Assembly (NCBI GenBank): GCA_964401835.1
Contig: CAYNZP010000002.1
Span: forward strand, 186,001 to 250,000
Origin: CAYNZP01 sp964401835
GTDB lineage: Bacteria > Planctomycetota > Phycisphaerae > SM23-33
DNA length: 64,000 nt
Direction: 5' to 3'
Shown here: positions 45,665 through 54,196 of the stretch, one piece after another
Position numbering within the stretch: position 1 is the first letter of the stretch
Layout: each line of letters opens with the position of its first letter
Made by a program: the position numbers and the translations under genes
The notes under the pieces: model-generated
The model's input: the letters and a program-made list of their open reading frames with translations, nothing else
Told to the model about the DNA's origin: nothing
Database searches by the model: none

Positions 45665-47464
45665 CTATTCTTCATCGGCTTCGAGGACAGCCATGAATGC
45701 CTTTTGTGGTATCTCGACATTGCCGACCATCTTCATGCGTTTCTTGCCGGCTTTTTGCTTTTCGAGCAGTTTCCGTTTACGGGTAACGTCGCCTCCGTAA
45801 CATTTGGCTGTTACGTTCTTGCCGACAGACTTTATCGTCTCTCGCGCGACAATCTTTCCGCCGATGGCTGCCTGGAGCGGAATCTCAAACAGGTGACGTG
45901 CGATCTCCTTGCGGAGCTTCTGCAGCATCGCCCTGCCTCGCTTTTCGGCCTTACTGCGGTGCACGATTAACGCCAGCGCGTCGACCTTCTGAGAATTGAC
46001 AAGGATATCGACCTTGACCAGATCGTTTGGCCGAAAGCCGATCATCTCGTAATCCATCGTACCGTAGCCGCGAGAGGCGCTCTTTAGCTTATCGTAAAAG
46101 TCATAAATTATCTCAGCCAGCGGAAATTCATATGTCAGTATGACACGATCCGAAGACAGATATTCGGTCTGCATGTAGGTGCTTCGTCGTTCCTCGGCAA
46201 GCTTCATAACCCCGCCGATACTGTCTGAGGGAATGATAAGATCGACCTTGACAAACGGCTCGCGGATTTCCTCGAGGTAGTTCGGCTCGGGCAGCTCGCC
46301 GGCTGAGTCAACCTCCTCAACCGTGCCGTCGCTTTTAAGAACTTCAAATGGTACCGTCGGTGCAGTCTGGACGACCTCTATGTTGTGCTCACGTTCCAGA
46401 CGTTCCTGGACGATCTCCATGTGCAGCATTCCCAAAAAGCCGCAGCGGAAACCAAAGCCCAACGCCTCGGAGCTAATGGCCTGGAATGTCAAAGCCGAGT
46501 CGTTCAGCTGGAGTTTTTCCAACGCATCTCGCAATTGCGGGAACTGGGTATTCGGGCCTGCATAAAAGTCGCTGAAAACCATCTGCTGCGGCGGCCGATA
46601 GCCGGGCAAAGCCTCTTCGGCGGGCTTATTCGCATGCGTTACCGTATCGCCGACATGCACAGCCGCTATCGAGCGAATGTTGGCGATAATGTAGCCGACC
46701 TCGCCAGCTGACAGTGAGTTAACCGACACCGGCCGGGGCATAAACTTGCCTATCTCGGTGAGATGATATTCATCGCGCGTGCCCATCATTTTAATCTTGT
46801 CGCCGACTTTGAGCTGACCATCCATCACCCGGACATAAACGATAACTCCGCGGTAATCGTCGTATGACGTGTCAAAAACCAACCCCTTGGTCCTGGCCTC
46901 GGGGTCGCCTTTGGGCGGAGGAAGTTGTTCTACAATGGCCTTGAGAAGTTCATCAACGCCTTCGCCCGTCTTGGCCGAGGTGAAGAGACAATCTTCCGCC
47001 GGCGTCGCAAGGAGATGCTCAACCTCCATAGCCACATCCTCAGGCCTGGCAGCCGGGAGGTCTATCTTGTTGACGACCGGGACAACGGCTAAATTGCTCT
47101 TGTCGGCAAGGTGCGCATTGGCGACGGTCTGGGCCTCTACGCCCTGGGCGGCGTCCACGATAAGCAGCGAGCCATCGCAGGCCGCCAGAGACCGGCTGAC
47201 CTCGTAGTGAAAATCAACGTGGCCGGGCGTGTCGATAACGTTGAGCATGTAGGTCTGGCCCTGGTGCTCGAAATCCATCGTCACAGCCGAAGCCTTGATT
47301 GTAATGCCACGCTCGCGCTCAAGGTCCATCGTATCGAGCAACTGGTCGCGAAACTCACGCTGCGTGATAGCCCCGGTGCGCAGAAGCATCCTGTCGGCCA
47401 GCGTGCTCTTGCCGTGGTCTATGTGAGCGATGATACTGAAATTGCGTATGTACTTCTGGTCCAT
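45665..47464 (-). CDS. lepA: Elongation factor 4 (LepA)
   Basis: A 599-residue translational GTPase. G1 is AHIDHGKST (residues 11-19), G2 the RGITI segment, G3 DTPGHVDF, G4 NKID, and the LepA-specific C-terminal domain ends in a lysine-rich stretch after VARETIKSVGKNVTAKCYGG. The frame is open to 47536, but the family begins at MDQKYIRNFSIIAH and a promoter's -10 lies inside the longer frame, so 47464 is the start. Confidence 0.96.
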   Translation of the reverse strand: MDQKYIRNFSIIAHIDHGKSTLADRMLLRTGAITQREFRDQLLDTMDLERERGITIKASAVTMDFEHQGQTYMLNVIDTPGHVDFHYEVSRSLAACDGSLLIVDAAQGVEAQTVANAHLADKSNLAVVPVVNKIDLPAARPEDVAMEVEHLLATPAEDCLFTSAKTGEGVDELLKAIVEQLPPPKGDPEARTKGLVFDTSYDDYRGVIVYVRVMDGQLKVGDKIKMMGTRDEYHLTEIGKFMPRPVSVNSLSAGEVGYIIANIRSIAAVHVGDTVTHANKPAEEALPGYRPPQQMVFSDFYAGPNTQFPQLRDALEKLQLNDSALTFQAISSEALGFGFRCGFLGMLHMEIVQERLEREHNIEVVQTAPTVPFEVLKSDGTVEEVDSAGELPEPNYLEEIREPFVKVDLIIPSDSIGGVMKLAEERRSTYMQTEYLSSDRVILTYEFPLAEIIYDFYDKLKSASRGYGTMDYEMIGFRPNDLVKVDILVNSQKVDALALIVHRSKAEKRGRAMLQKLRKEIARHLFEIPLQAAIGGKIVARETIKSVGKNVTAKCYGGDVTRKRKLLEKQKAGKKRMKMVGNVEIPQKAFMAVLEADEE

Positions 47465-47471
47465 CGGAGAG

Positions 47472-47499
47472 ATTCTACAACAAGGGCTGCTTAATACAA
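47472..47499 (-). promoter_or_regulatory. lepA promoter, apparently leaderless
   Basis: TTGTAT (47499-47494) and TAGAAT (47477-47472) with 16-base spacing; seven bases separate the -10 from the lepA ATG and no Shine-Dalgarno is present. Confidence 0.5.
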
Positions 47500-47677
47500 G
47501 CCCCGCAACTTTCTTCACCAGAAATATCCCACTCAATTATCTACAAAATTAGTATTTTACACTACAACTTTCGACCATTAAGATAATGGTCAGTAACATA
47601 CGGGCGGTTCATTAAGTCATAAACAATGTATTTAATAAACTTGCTTAAAACATTTCTTCTACGGGAAAGGCGCAAAT

Positions 47678-48094
47678 ATGGGAAAGGCAATTGTAAAAGT
47701 GATATTGGCTGTCCTTGCTGTTATGGTTTTTGACACTATTTTGGGCGCTTTTTTGTGCGGCGGGCTCTTTAGATGGGTCTATGAGCTCGAGCCGACAAAC
47801 GTCTGGAAGCCGATGGAAGGCCCACCAAGCCACCTCTACTTTATCGGCTATGCAGTGCTCAGCCTGATCCTTGTCCTGGTTTACATGCTGCTCAAAAAGG
47901 GCCTGCCGGGTAACAGGGTTGTCAAAGGCCTTATCTTCGGGCTGTGCGTCTGGGCGGTTGGGACACTGCCCGGCATGTGGGCGACCTATTCGTTCATGAC
48001 CGTAGCAACGGGCGCAGTGATTTTTATAACTGTTTACGAGCTAATTTTCAGCCCAATAAGAGGAATAATAATAGCGTCTATTTGCGGTAAGTAG
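47678..48094 (+). CDS. Small membrane protein with four helices
   Basis: A 138-residue protein of unknown family with four predicted membrane helices (about 6-28, 55-72, 83-100, 108-130); the short loop around residues 32-52 is on the opposite side from the basic loop KKGLPGNRVVKG. An AAAGG lies about 7 bases before the ATG. Its last 17 bases overlap the end of dsbD on the opposite strand, so the two genes converge. Confidence 0.65.
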   Translation: MGKAIVKVILAVLAVMVFDTILGAFLCGGLFRWVYELEPTNVWKPMEGPPSHLYFIGYAVLSLILVLVYMLLKKGLPGNRVVKGLIFGLCVWAVGTLPGMWATYSFMTVATGAVIFITVYELIFSPIRGIIIASICGK

Positions 48095-49961
48095 GAATAA
48101 CCCCAAACAAATCCTCTTTTGAGAATTTCCCGACGAGGCGGACAGCCTTGCCGTCTGGCAGAATGATAAGCGTAACCGGCGGGCCGGGCTCGTTTAGTTG
48201 GTCGTAAAGCATCCGGCTGGCGGCTGCGCCGTTGTTGGTAACGTTGCCCTTGATTGTTACAACATCGCTGGCCCGAAGTGCCTCGACGACTTCTTCGTCG
48301 CCGTAGACGAATTTATCTATCCACTTGCAGCTGATGCACCACGAGGCTGTGAACTTCACCAGGACGGTTTTGCCATCGGCTTTTGCCTGGTCGATAAGCG
48401 TCTGGTCAAAGTTAGCGAACTTCAGTGCCGGTTCGCGCGGTGGTGTAAGCATCCAGAACCCAGCGCCGACGACAAGCGCGACAGCGATAATTCGAACGAT
48501 GAGTTTTTTTGAAAGCATGGCATCGTATCGCAGCCAGCTGCCCCACATCCACAGGCCATACGCCAGCACGACACAGTATCCGGCAATCCAGAATGGATAG
48601 GTGTTTTCGCTTGTCGTACTTATCAGCCAGACCGCCACCAGCAGCAGCAAAAAGCCCATCGACTGTTTGAAGATTTCCATCCATTTGCCCGGCCTGGGGA
48701 GTTTTTTCAGCAGGCCCGGAAACGCCGTCAGTATCGCGTGCGGAACAGCCATGCCGACGCCGATAAGTATTATCCCGATCGTCCCCAGCCACAACGGCTG
48801 GATCTGTGCCCACGCCAGTGCCGCCGCCAATATCGCGAAACTGCAAGGCGTGGCGAGTATCGCCATCATCAGGCCCATACCAGCCGAGGCCAAATGCCCC
48901 TGCCGTTGGCCACCTACGCCCTCTCCAAACTCTGCGACCTTTCGCGGAACGATTATATTAAACGCGCCCAGCAGATTCGCAGCCAGCGCCACGATTATCA
49001 ACGTCAGGCCGATCCGCACTCCGATGAACTGGAAATGGTCGCTGAGACTGAAGGTTGCCTCGGTTATGCTGCGGAGTATGACATTGACAGCCGCCAGTGA
49101 GACAAAGAAAAGTACAATCCCGCCGGCAAATGCCAGTCCCAGCGTAACGAACCGCCTCCGTGACTCACGGGCCATCTGCACCACCGAGAGTATCCGGAGC
49201 GGGATAACCGGCAGCACGCACGGCATTATGTTGAGTATCAGCCCGGCAAGCACAGCCAGACCCAAACCCACAAGCGGTGTCATGTCCGAAACCCTCAACT
49301 TGCTGCCGTTGCCGTATGTCGGTACTGCTTTAGAAGCGTGACTCGCCTGCAATTTCTCGACGGTCTGGGCTTCTGCGAGCCCGTCAGCCAATCCCGATCC
49401 CCAAAGCGGGTTGGATACCGCCTTCCCGTCGACAGCCACTATCGCAGAGGCAGCCTCGTTTACTACCAGGCAGACATCCGCGCAAATCTGTCCGCCCGCC
49501 TGGAAGAAAATTTCATATTCGCCCGACGTCAAATCCTGCCCAGCTGTCAGCGGAACATAGAAAACCACCTTCCCCTCATAAACGTTATGCGTGGCGACCA
49601 AGTCCCCAAGAATCGTATCGTGGGTATGGTCAGTCGGGAACAATAATTCTCCGGCTTCGAACTCATCCGAAGTGACTTTTATCTGTGCGGGCATTACCGC
49701 GAATTCCTGGTTTGGGAGTTGTGCTGGGCTGTAGTAGACCCAGCCCTCGGCGATGTCCACCTCCAGCGCGACGTAAAACTCCTGACCCGGTGTAACCTGC
49801 GTATGCGAAGCAATAGCCCGAATGCCGAAATGCTCCGATGCGGGCGACTTTGCCCCAATGATGTCGAATAAATCGAAACGGCCGCCCTCCTGTGCAAACC
49901 CGGCAGTTGCGGTCAGGCAAACCAGAAACGAAATACAGAAAATTCTAAAATTCCTAAACAT
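48078..49961 (-). CDS. Thiol:disulfide interchange protein DsbD-like
   Basis: A 627-residue protein of three parts: signal peptide (FRIFCISFLVCLTATAGFA), a periplasmic N-terminal beta domain (about 40-190), eight membrane helices with the paired cysteines IMPCVLPVIPL (around 245) and ATPCSFAIL (around 370), and a C-terminal thioredoxin domain with active site WCISC (around 540). It should carry electrons from cytoplasmic thioredoxin to the periplasm for disulfide isomerases or cytochrome c maturation. AGGA precedes the ATG. Confidence 0.9.
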   Translation of the reverse strand: MFRNFRIFCISFLVCLTATAGFAQEGGRFDLFDIIGAKSPASEHFGIRAIASHTQVTPGQEFYVALEVDIAEGWVYYSPAQLPNQEFAVMPAQIKVTSDEFEAGELLFPTDHTHDTILGDLVATHNVYEGKVVFYVPLTAGQDLTSGEYEIFFQAGGQICADVCLVVNEAASAIVAVDGKAVSNPLWGSGLADGLAEAQTVEKLQASHASKAVPTYGNGSKLRVSDMTPLVGLGLAVLAGLILNIMPCVLPVIPLRILSVVQMARESRRRFVTLGLAFAGGIVLFFVSLAAVNVILRSITEATFSLSDHFQFIGVRIGLTLIIVALAANLLGAFNIIVPRKVAEFGEGVGGQRQGHLASAGMGLMMAILATPCSFAILAAALAWAQIQPLWLGTIGIILIGVGMAVPHAILTAFPGLLKKLPRPGKWMEIFKQSMGFLLLLVAVWLISTTSENTYPFWIAGYCVVLAYGLWMWGSWLRYDAMLSKKLIVRIIAVALVVGAGFWMLTPPREPALKFANFDQTLIDQAKADGKTVLVKFTASWCISCKWIDKFVYGDEEVVEALRASDVVTIKGNVTNNGAAASRMLYDQLNEPGPPVTLIILPDGKAVRLVGKFSKEDLFGVIPTYRK

Positions 49962-50330
49962 ATGCTTATCCTAACCTTGTCGGCTGTTTAATTCTAGCTG
50001 TGCAATTGCTACTACCCCGCAAAATGAGCGCAAAAAAAGAGAAGGCAGACCCTCCTTTAACTCGGCCTGCCCTCCATCTATAAAAACACGCCTTGAGGCG
50101 CGTCTGGTCAAATTTTTACTGCACTGCAGCTAAACAAAGAATGGTGTTAACAAAATGGGCCCAATTTCAACCGAAACTCATAAAGGATATTAAAAATAGT
50201 CCCGAATATTTAGATAGGGTTCGGAACCAATCATTAAAATTACATTACCACAAAACCCCAATTTTGCAAGGGTTTTTGACGTCTTTTCGCTATCTGGTTC
50301 AGGGCAAAGCATTAAGCGTTTTAAAAAAAG
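49962..50330. other. Intergenic region between dsbD and the WalJ-like gene
   Basis: No supported gene. A short hairpin ACGCCTTGAGGCG lies at about 50088-50100 and low-GC sequence fills most of the rest. An open frame on the plus strand (50093-50482) runs antisense into the next gene and has no ribosome binding site. Confidence 0.5.
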
Positions 50331-51113
50331 TCACAGTTCGAACGCCCCAACCGCGCCGTAACGGTCGGCGATGTGAAGGTTGGAAATATCGAAGGAGCGG
50401 CCGAGTATTTTTCGATGCGTTTCCATGGCTCGCTCTGGTGTGTTGTTATTTTCCGAGAGATGCCCCAGGCACGCCCACTTAAGCTGCCCTCCGGCGCTCT
50501 CTGCCAGAAGCTCGGCTGCCTCAGTGTTGGACAAATGCCCGCCGTCGCCTTTTATGCGTTTTTTGAGGAAGGCCGGGTACGGACCATGCTCGAGCATCCG
50601 CTTGTCATAGTTGCTCTCGATAATCACCGCGTCGAGCGTGTTGACCGCTGCCCGCAAATTATCGAACACGCAGCCGAGGTCGGTCAGTATGCCCAGACGC
50701 CGCTTGCCGTCGGTGACAATGAACGCCACGCCATCCGCGCCGTCGTGTGGAGTGGGGATAGTCTCTACGCGGACATCGCCGAACCGCAGTGTAGCACCAG
50801 CCATGAAAAATTGCGGCCTGACAATTTCACCCAGCGGATAGCGTGAGGCTGCCTCGTAGGTCTGTGGCGTGATGTAAACACTCAGGCCGAACTTGCGGTG
50901 GAAGATGCCAGCCGAACGGCTGTGGTCGCAGTGGTCGTGCGAGATAATCAGTGCGTCTACGTCGTTGATATCCCGGCCGAACTTCGCCAGCCGCATCTGC
51001 GCTTGCTTACCGGAGATACCCGCATCGAACAGCAGCCGCACATCCCCCACCTCGACATATATGCAGTTGCCGTTACTGCCGGATTGAAGAGATATCACTA
51101 CCATTTTTGACAT
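50331..51113 (-). CDS. Metallo-beta-lactamase-fold hydrolase (WalJ/YycJ type)
   Basis: A 260-residue enzyme with the metal-binding motif SHDHCDHS (near residues 59-66), the N-terminal SLQSGSNGNC typical of the WalJ/YycJ group, a later metal Asp in LTDLGCV and the C-terminal GHLSENNNTPE segment. WalJ-type proteins are probable nucleases or phosphodiesterases linked to genome integrity. The ATG at 51113 lies immediately after a -10 element; a second ATG four codons on is possible. Confidence 0.9.
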   Translation of the reverse strand: MSKMVVISLQSGSNGNCIYVEVGDVRLLFDAGISGKQAQMRLAKFGRDINDVDALIISHDHCDHSRSAGIFHRKFGLSVYITPQTYEAASRYPLGEIVRPQFFMAGATLRFGDVRVETIPTPHDGADGVAFIVTDGKRRLGILTDLGCVFDNLRAAVNTLDAVIIESNYDKRMLEHGPYPAFLKKRIKGDGGHLSNTEAAELLAESAGGQLKWACLGHLSENNNTPERAMETHRKILGRSFDISNLHIADRYGAVGAFEL

Positions 51114-51119
51114 GGTTTT

Positions 51120-51147
51120 ATTCTAACAGCTTGAGTTATTTTGACAA
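51120..51147 (-). promoter_or_regulatory. Promoter of the WalJ-like gene, leaderless
   Basis: TTGTCA (51147-51142) and TAGAAT (51125-51120) with 16-base spacing; the ATG follows the -10 after only 6 bases. Confidence 0.6.
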
Positions 51148-51188
51148 CAGGGCTAGCAAACTAGCCGTGCCACCCGTCCGCATTTGTT

Positions 51189-51218
51189 TTGACAATAGAA
51201 TTCATTGCAGGATATAAG
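51189..51218 (+). promoter_or_regulatory. Promoter of the zinc-ribbon membrane protein gene
   Basis: TTGACA (51189-51194) and TATAAG (51213-51218) with 18-base spacing, divergent from the WalJ-like promoter. Confidence 0.55.
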
Positions 51219-51232
51219 CTCACAAGCTTATA
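51213..51232. promoter_or_regulatory. Inverted repeat overlapping the -10, possible operator
   Basis: TATAAGC (51213-51219) and GCTTATA (51226-51232) form a perfect 7-bp inverted repeat around six bases. It begins at the -10 element, a place where a repressor would block transcription; as RNA it would also form the 5' hairpin. Confidence 0.4.
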
Positions 51233-51339
51233 ATCCAATCAGCTTTGTGGCAAAATGGGAAGGCCAAGTCTTGCGAGGAACTCTAAAAGTCATATGGAAA
51301 AAGTTTAGTTAAATGGACCAGGATTTAGGGGACAGGTCA

Positions 51340-52302
51340 ATGTTAAAGGAAACTATTAGAGATTTAGGAAACAGTTACGGCCTTGAACTGGGTAAGGACA
51401 ATGCATTGTACGGGCAAATTGGGGGGCAGGCAGTCATGGTTCTACCTTTAACCCCTGAATCAGGTTGTCTTATGGTCAAAATTCGCTTGAGCGTGGCAGT
51501 CTCTGGAAAACAAGACCTCACAGACTACTTTGAACCTGATGGCAATGGTAATCTTGAACTGACACTTGAGAAAGAATACGCATGGCTAACCATCAACGAC
51601 ATTTTTGAGCTTGATGGTTCTTCGAAGCTAAATTTAACGATAGAAAGAGCAATTGATGCCCTTCGTCAACGTGACTTATTGAAAGATAACACCTGCCATA
51701 TATGCGGTGAGACAAGCAGAACAAAGTTGATATATAACGGCTTGAGGGGCGTTGCCAGAGCATGCAATACTTGTAATACAGAGCGTCTTAATGAGCATGA
51801 ACTAGAAACCAAACGGGCAAGACGGAAGCGACCAGCTAAATGGTTGCTTGTTTTCCTCATGGCGATTGTGGGTGCCGCGGGCTGGGTACTGGTATGGCAC
51901 GGCTACGATTATGTTTTCAAACTTCATGGCAGGGATACAGTAACTGTTCCATATGTCTATATGGGTATCTTTGCACTGGTGGCCGCTGCCGTGGTGGCAG
52001 GTCCGCTGGCCTGGCAGCTCCATTCTTCCTTGTTCGGTCGGATGATTGCAATCGCGATGCTTCTATTTGCCTTAGTAACTGGAGAACTTAGTCTCTGGAC
52101 TCTAGTTATCTATCTGGAACACGACGCCTTTGTTCCTGTTTGGGTAGTCCAAAACATCTTGGGGATACTGCACAGTAGTCCAGGCCCGTACTTGGCTCTC
52201 AAGGCTACTGTTGTCCTTTTTTGTATTATCATTGTCTGGATTGCATCTAAAGACCGCCATATCCGAGGACCCTTGCTGAATCTCAAAGCGAAAGAGGAAT
52301 AG
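51340..52302 (+). CDS. Zinc-ribbon membrane protein of unknown function
   Basis: A 320-residue protein. Residues 1-120 are soluble without a recognised fold; CHICGETS and CNTCNTER (about 120-149) give a CxxC-x(~23)-CxxC zinc ribbon; the rest has four predicted membrane helices, with a basic stretch (KRARRKRPAK) just before the first, so the N-terminal part is cytoplasmic. An ORF can start at 51313, but the ATG at 51340 follows AGGGGA and is better supported. No neighbour suggests a function. Confidence 0.65.
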   Translation: MLKETIRDLGNSYGLELGKDNALYGQIGGQAVMVLPLTPESGCLMVKIRLSVAVSGKQDLTDYFEPDGNGNLELTLEKEYAWLTINDIFELDGSSKLNLTIERAIDALRQRDLLKDNTCHICGETSRTKLIYNGLRGVARACNTCNTERLNEHELETKRARRKRPAKWLLVFLMAIVGAAGWVLVWHGYDYVFKLHGRDTVTVPYVYMGIFALVAAAVVAGPLAWQLHSSLFGRMIAIAMLLFALVTGELSLWTLVIYLEHDAFVPVWVVQNILGILHSSPGPYLALKATVVLFCIIIVWIASKDRHIRGPLLNLKAKEE

Positions 52303-52357
52303 AAATGTTATTTTGAGAACAAATAGGCTCTCGTATGAATATCTTTTAGGCAGTTAA

Positions 52358-52448
52358 GTAGGCTGGGCCAAACGAAATACCAATGAAGTGCGGCCCACCT
52401 TGTATAATCCCCAAAAAGGTGGGGCGCGTTCCACTTGCCCCAGCCTAC
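52358..52448. repeat. Imperfect palindromic element (REP/MITE-like)
   Basis: The outer arms GTAGGCTGGGCC (52358-52369) and GCCCCAGCCTAC (52437-52448) and inner arms GTGCGGCCCACCTT (52388-52401) and AAGGTGGGGCGCGT (52416-52429) fold into one long hairpin. It has no open frame of its own. It resembles repetitive extragenic palindromes and may recur elsewhere in the genome. Confidence 0.6.
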
Positions 52449-52699
52449 ACCCACCCTACAAAAAAACTCAAAAAATTCTTTTCATGGCCCGGCCGGGGTT
52501 TAGGTGCGCGGCTGAAAGATTTCGTTACCACTTTGCGTGCGAAGAGCCGGTTTGGGCGGGTATATATGGAAGGACTATCCTTCCCGAAATTTTTCTGCGG
52601 TTTTTCAGAAATCTTCAGAAAATTTCATTTTTTGACAATTAAATAAGCGATTTAGAACTCAAGCCCTTCAATAGCCACAGCTTAAGCCATTTGAAAATT

Positions 52700-52806
52700 G
52701 GGCAGTTTTGGGCAGTATTGGGCAGATTCGGGCAGAACTGGGCAGTATTGGGCAGATTCGGGCAGAATTGGGCAGATTCGGGCAGTTTTGGGTAGAATTG
52801 GGCAGG
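52700..52806. repeat. Eleven GGGCAG-type repeats at an exact 10-bp period
   Basis: GGGCAG recurs every 10 bases from 52700 to 52806 (one copy is GGGTAG), with variable 4-base spacers of TT, AT, CG or AA type ending in G. The period is close to one helical turn. It stands about 120 bases before glyA. It is too short a unit for CRISPR. Confidence 0.9.
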
Positions 52807-52923
52807 TGGCATGAGTAAATTAGAAGTTTCCGACTTAAAAGCATAAACGTACCGCACTTTTGGAATTTTTTGGTAATTTTGGAGAATTTGTTGGGAAGTG
52901 CTGGAGAATTTATTGGAGAAGAG

Positions 52924-54174
52924 ATGGATATATTACGGAAGGTTGACCCTGAGATAACAGAGACAATCGAGGCTGAAATTAAGCGTCAGTCCAGCACGCT
53001 TGAATTGATAGCCTCGGAGAACCACGCATCGCCGGCTGTGCTGCGAGCGATGGGCACTGTGCTTACCGACAAATACGCTGAGGGCTATCCGGACAAACGT
53101 TACTACTGCGGCTGCGAGCACGTCGACGATATCGAGCAGATCGCACTGGAACGTGCGGCCAAGCTTTTTGGTGCCGAGCACGCCAACGTCCAGCCGCACT
53201 CCGGCACGAGTGCCAATCTGGGCGTGTACCTGGCCGCGTTGAAGCCTGGAGATAAGATCATGGGCATGGCGCTCGAATGCGGCGGCCATCTGTCGCACGG
53301 GCTTGATCTGAATATCTCGGGCAAGACATACAAGGCTGTGCAGTACGGGGTAAATAAAGAAACCGAGATGATGGACCTCGACGAGATTCGCAAGATCGCC
53401 CTGAAAGAGCGGCCGGACATGCTTATCGTCGGGGCATCCGCCTATCCGCGTACGATAGAGTTCAAGGACTTTGCCGATATAGCCAACGAGGTCGGCTGTC
53501 CGCTGATGTCGGATGTGGCGCACATACTCGGCCTGATTGCCGGTGGAGTGCACCCCGACCCAGTGCCCCACTCCGAGTTCGTCACCGGCACGACACACAA
53601 GACACTCCGCGGCCCGCGCGGCGGATTGATATTGTCCAAACAGAAATGGGCACGCAAGGTTGACGCTGCGATATTCCCTGGCTTGCAGGGCGGCCCGCTG
53701 ATGCACATCATCGCGGCCAAGGCTGTCGCGTTCCACGAGGCATTGCAGCCGGAATTCAGGCAGTATGCGGCAGCTATCATCGCCAACGCAAAAGTACTGG
53801 CTGAAGAGTTGATGTCAATGGGCTGGCGGCTGGTTTCGGGCGGGACTGACAACCACCTGATGCTCGTTGATTTGCGAAGCAAGGACGCCGACCTGACCGG
53901 AGCGACGGCTGCAGGCTGGCTGGCATCGGCTGGGATTGTCGCCAACAAGAACAAGATACCCTTCGATCCGCGGTCGGCTGTGGAGACTTCCGGCATAAGG
54001 CTGGGTACCCCCGCCCTGACGACGCGTGACATGGGAGCCGAACAAATGAAGGCCATTGCCGGCTGGATCGACCATATAATAATATCGAAGGGTGACGAGT
54101 CGGCCATTGGCGAAATCGGTGGCAAGGTGAACGAGCTTTGCCAGCAGTTTCCGATTCCGAGCAACGGCGGCTAG
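52924..54174 (+). CDS. glyA: Serine hydroxymethyltransferase
   Basis: PLP enzyme converting serine and tetrahydrofolate to glycine and methylene-tetrahydrofolate. The 416-residue protein has the N-terminal ASENHASPAVLRAMG and NKYAEGYPxKRYY-type block (DKYAEGYPDKRYY), the cofactor region around DVAHILGLIAGG, and the PLP lysine in TGTTHKTLRGPRGG near residue 230. The frame could start at 52870, but GGAGAAG precedes the ATG at 52924, giving the family's length. thiE begins 22 bases after its stop; a glycine link to thiamine synthesis is possible. Confidence 0.96.
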   Translation: MDILRKVDPEITETIEAEIKRQSSTLELIASENHASPAVLRAMGTVLTDKYAEGYPDKRYYCGCEHVDDIEQIALERAAKLFGAEHANVQPHSGTSANLGVYLAALKPGDKIMGMALECGGHLSHGLDLNISGKTYKAVQYGVNKETEMMDLDEIRKIALKERPDMLIVGASAYPRTIEFKDFADIANEVGCPLMSDVAHILGLIAGGVHPDPVPHSEFVTGTTHKTLRGPRGGLILSKQKWARKVDAAIFPGLQGGPLMHIIAAKAVAFHEALQPEFRQYAAAIIANAKVLAEELMSMGWRLVSGGTDNHLMLVDLRSKDADLTGATAAGWLASAGIVANKNKIPFDPRSAVETSGIRLGTPALTTRDMGAEQMKAIAGWIDHIIISKGDESAIGEIGGKVNELCQQFPIPSNGG

Positions 54175-54196
54175 GCTTTTGCAAAGGGGCTAACAG

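Larger units (their letters stand above)
52303..52923. other. Long non-coding region before glyA
   Basis: Besides the palindromic element and the 10-bp repeat it holds only a few overlapping frames without ribosome binding sites. GGAGAAG lies just before the glyA ATG at 52924. Confidence 0.55.

Noticed and set aside
50093..50482. 129-residue open frame on the plus strand
   Set aside because: Half of it is antisense to the WalJ-like gene and there is no ribosome binding site.
52383..52646. Two overlapping open frames of about 85 residues
   Set aside because: They run through the palindromic element, have no ribosome binding site and no protein-like features.
52700..52806. CRISPR array
   Set aside because: The period is 10 bases and the spacers are only four bases long; no cas gene is nearby.
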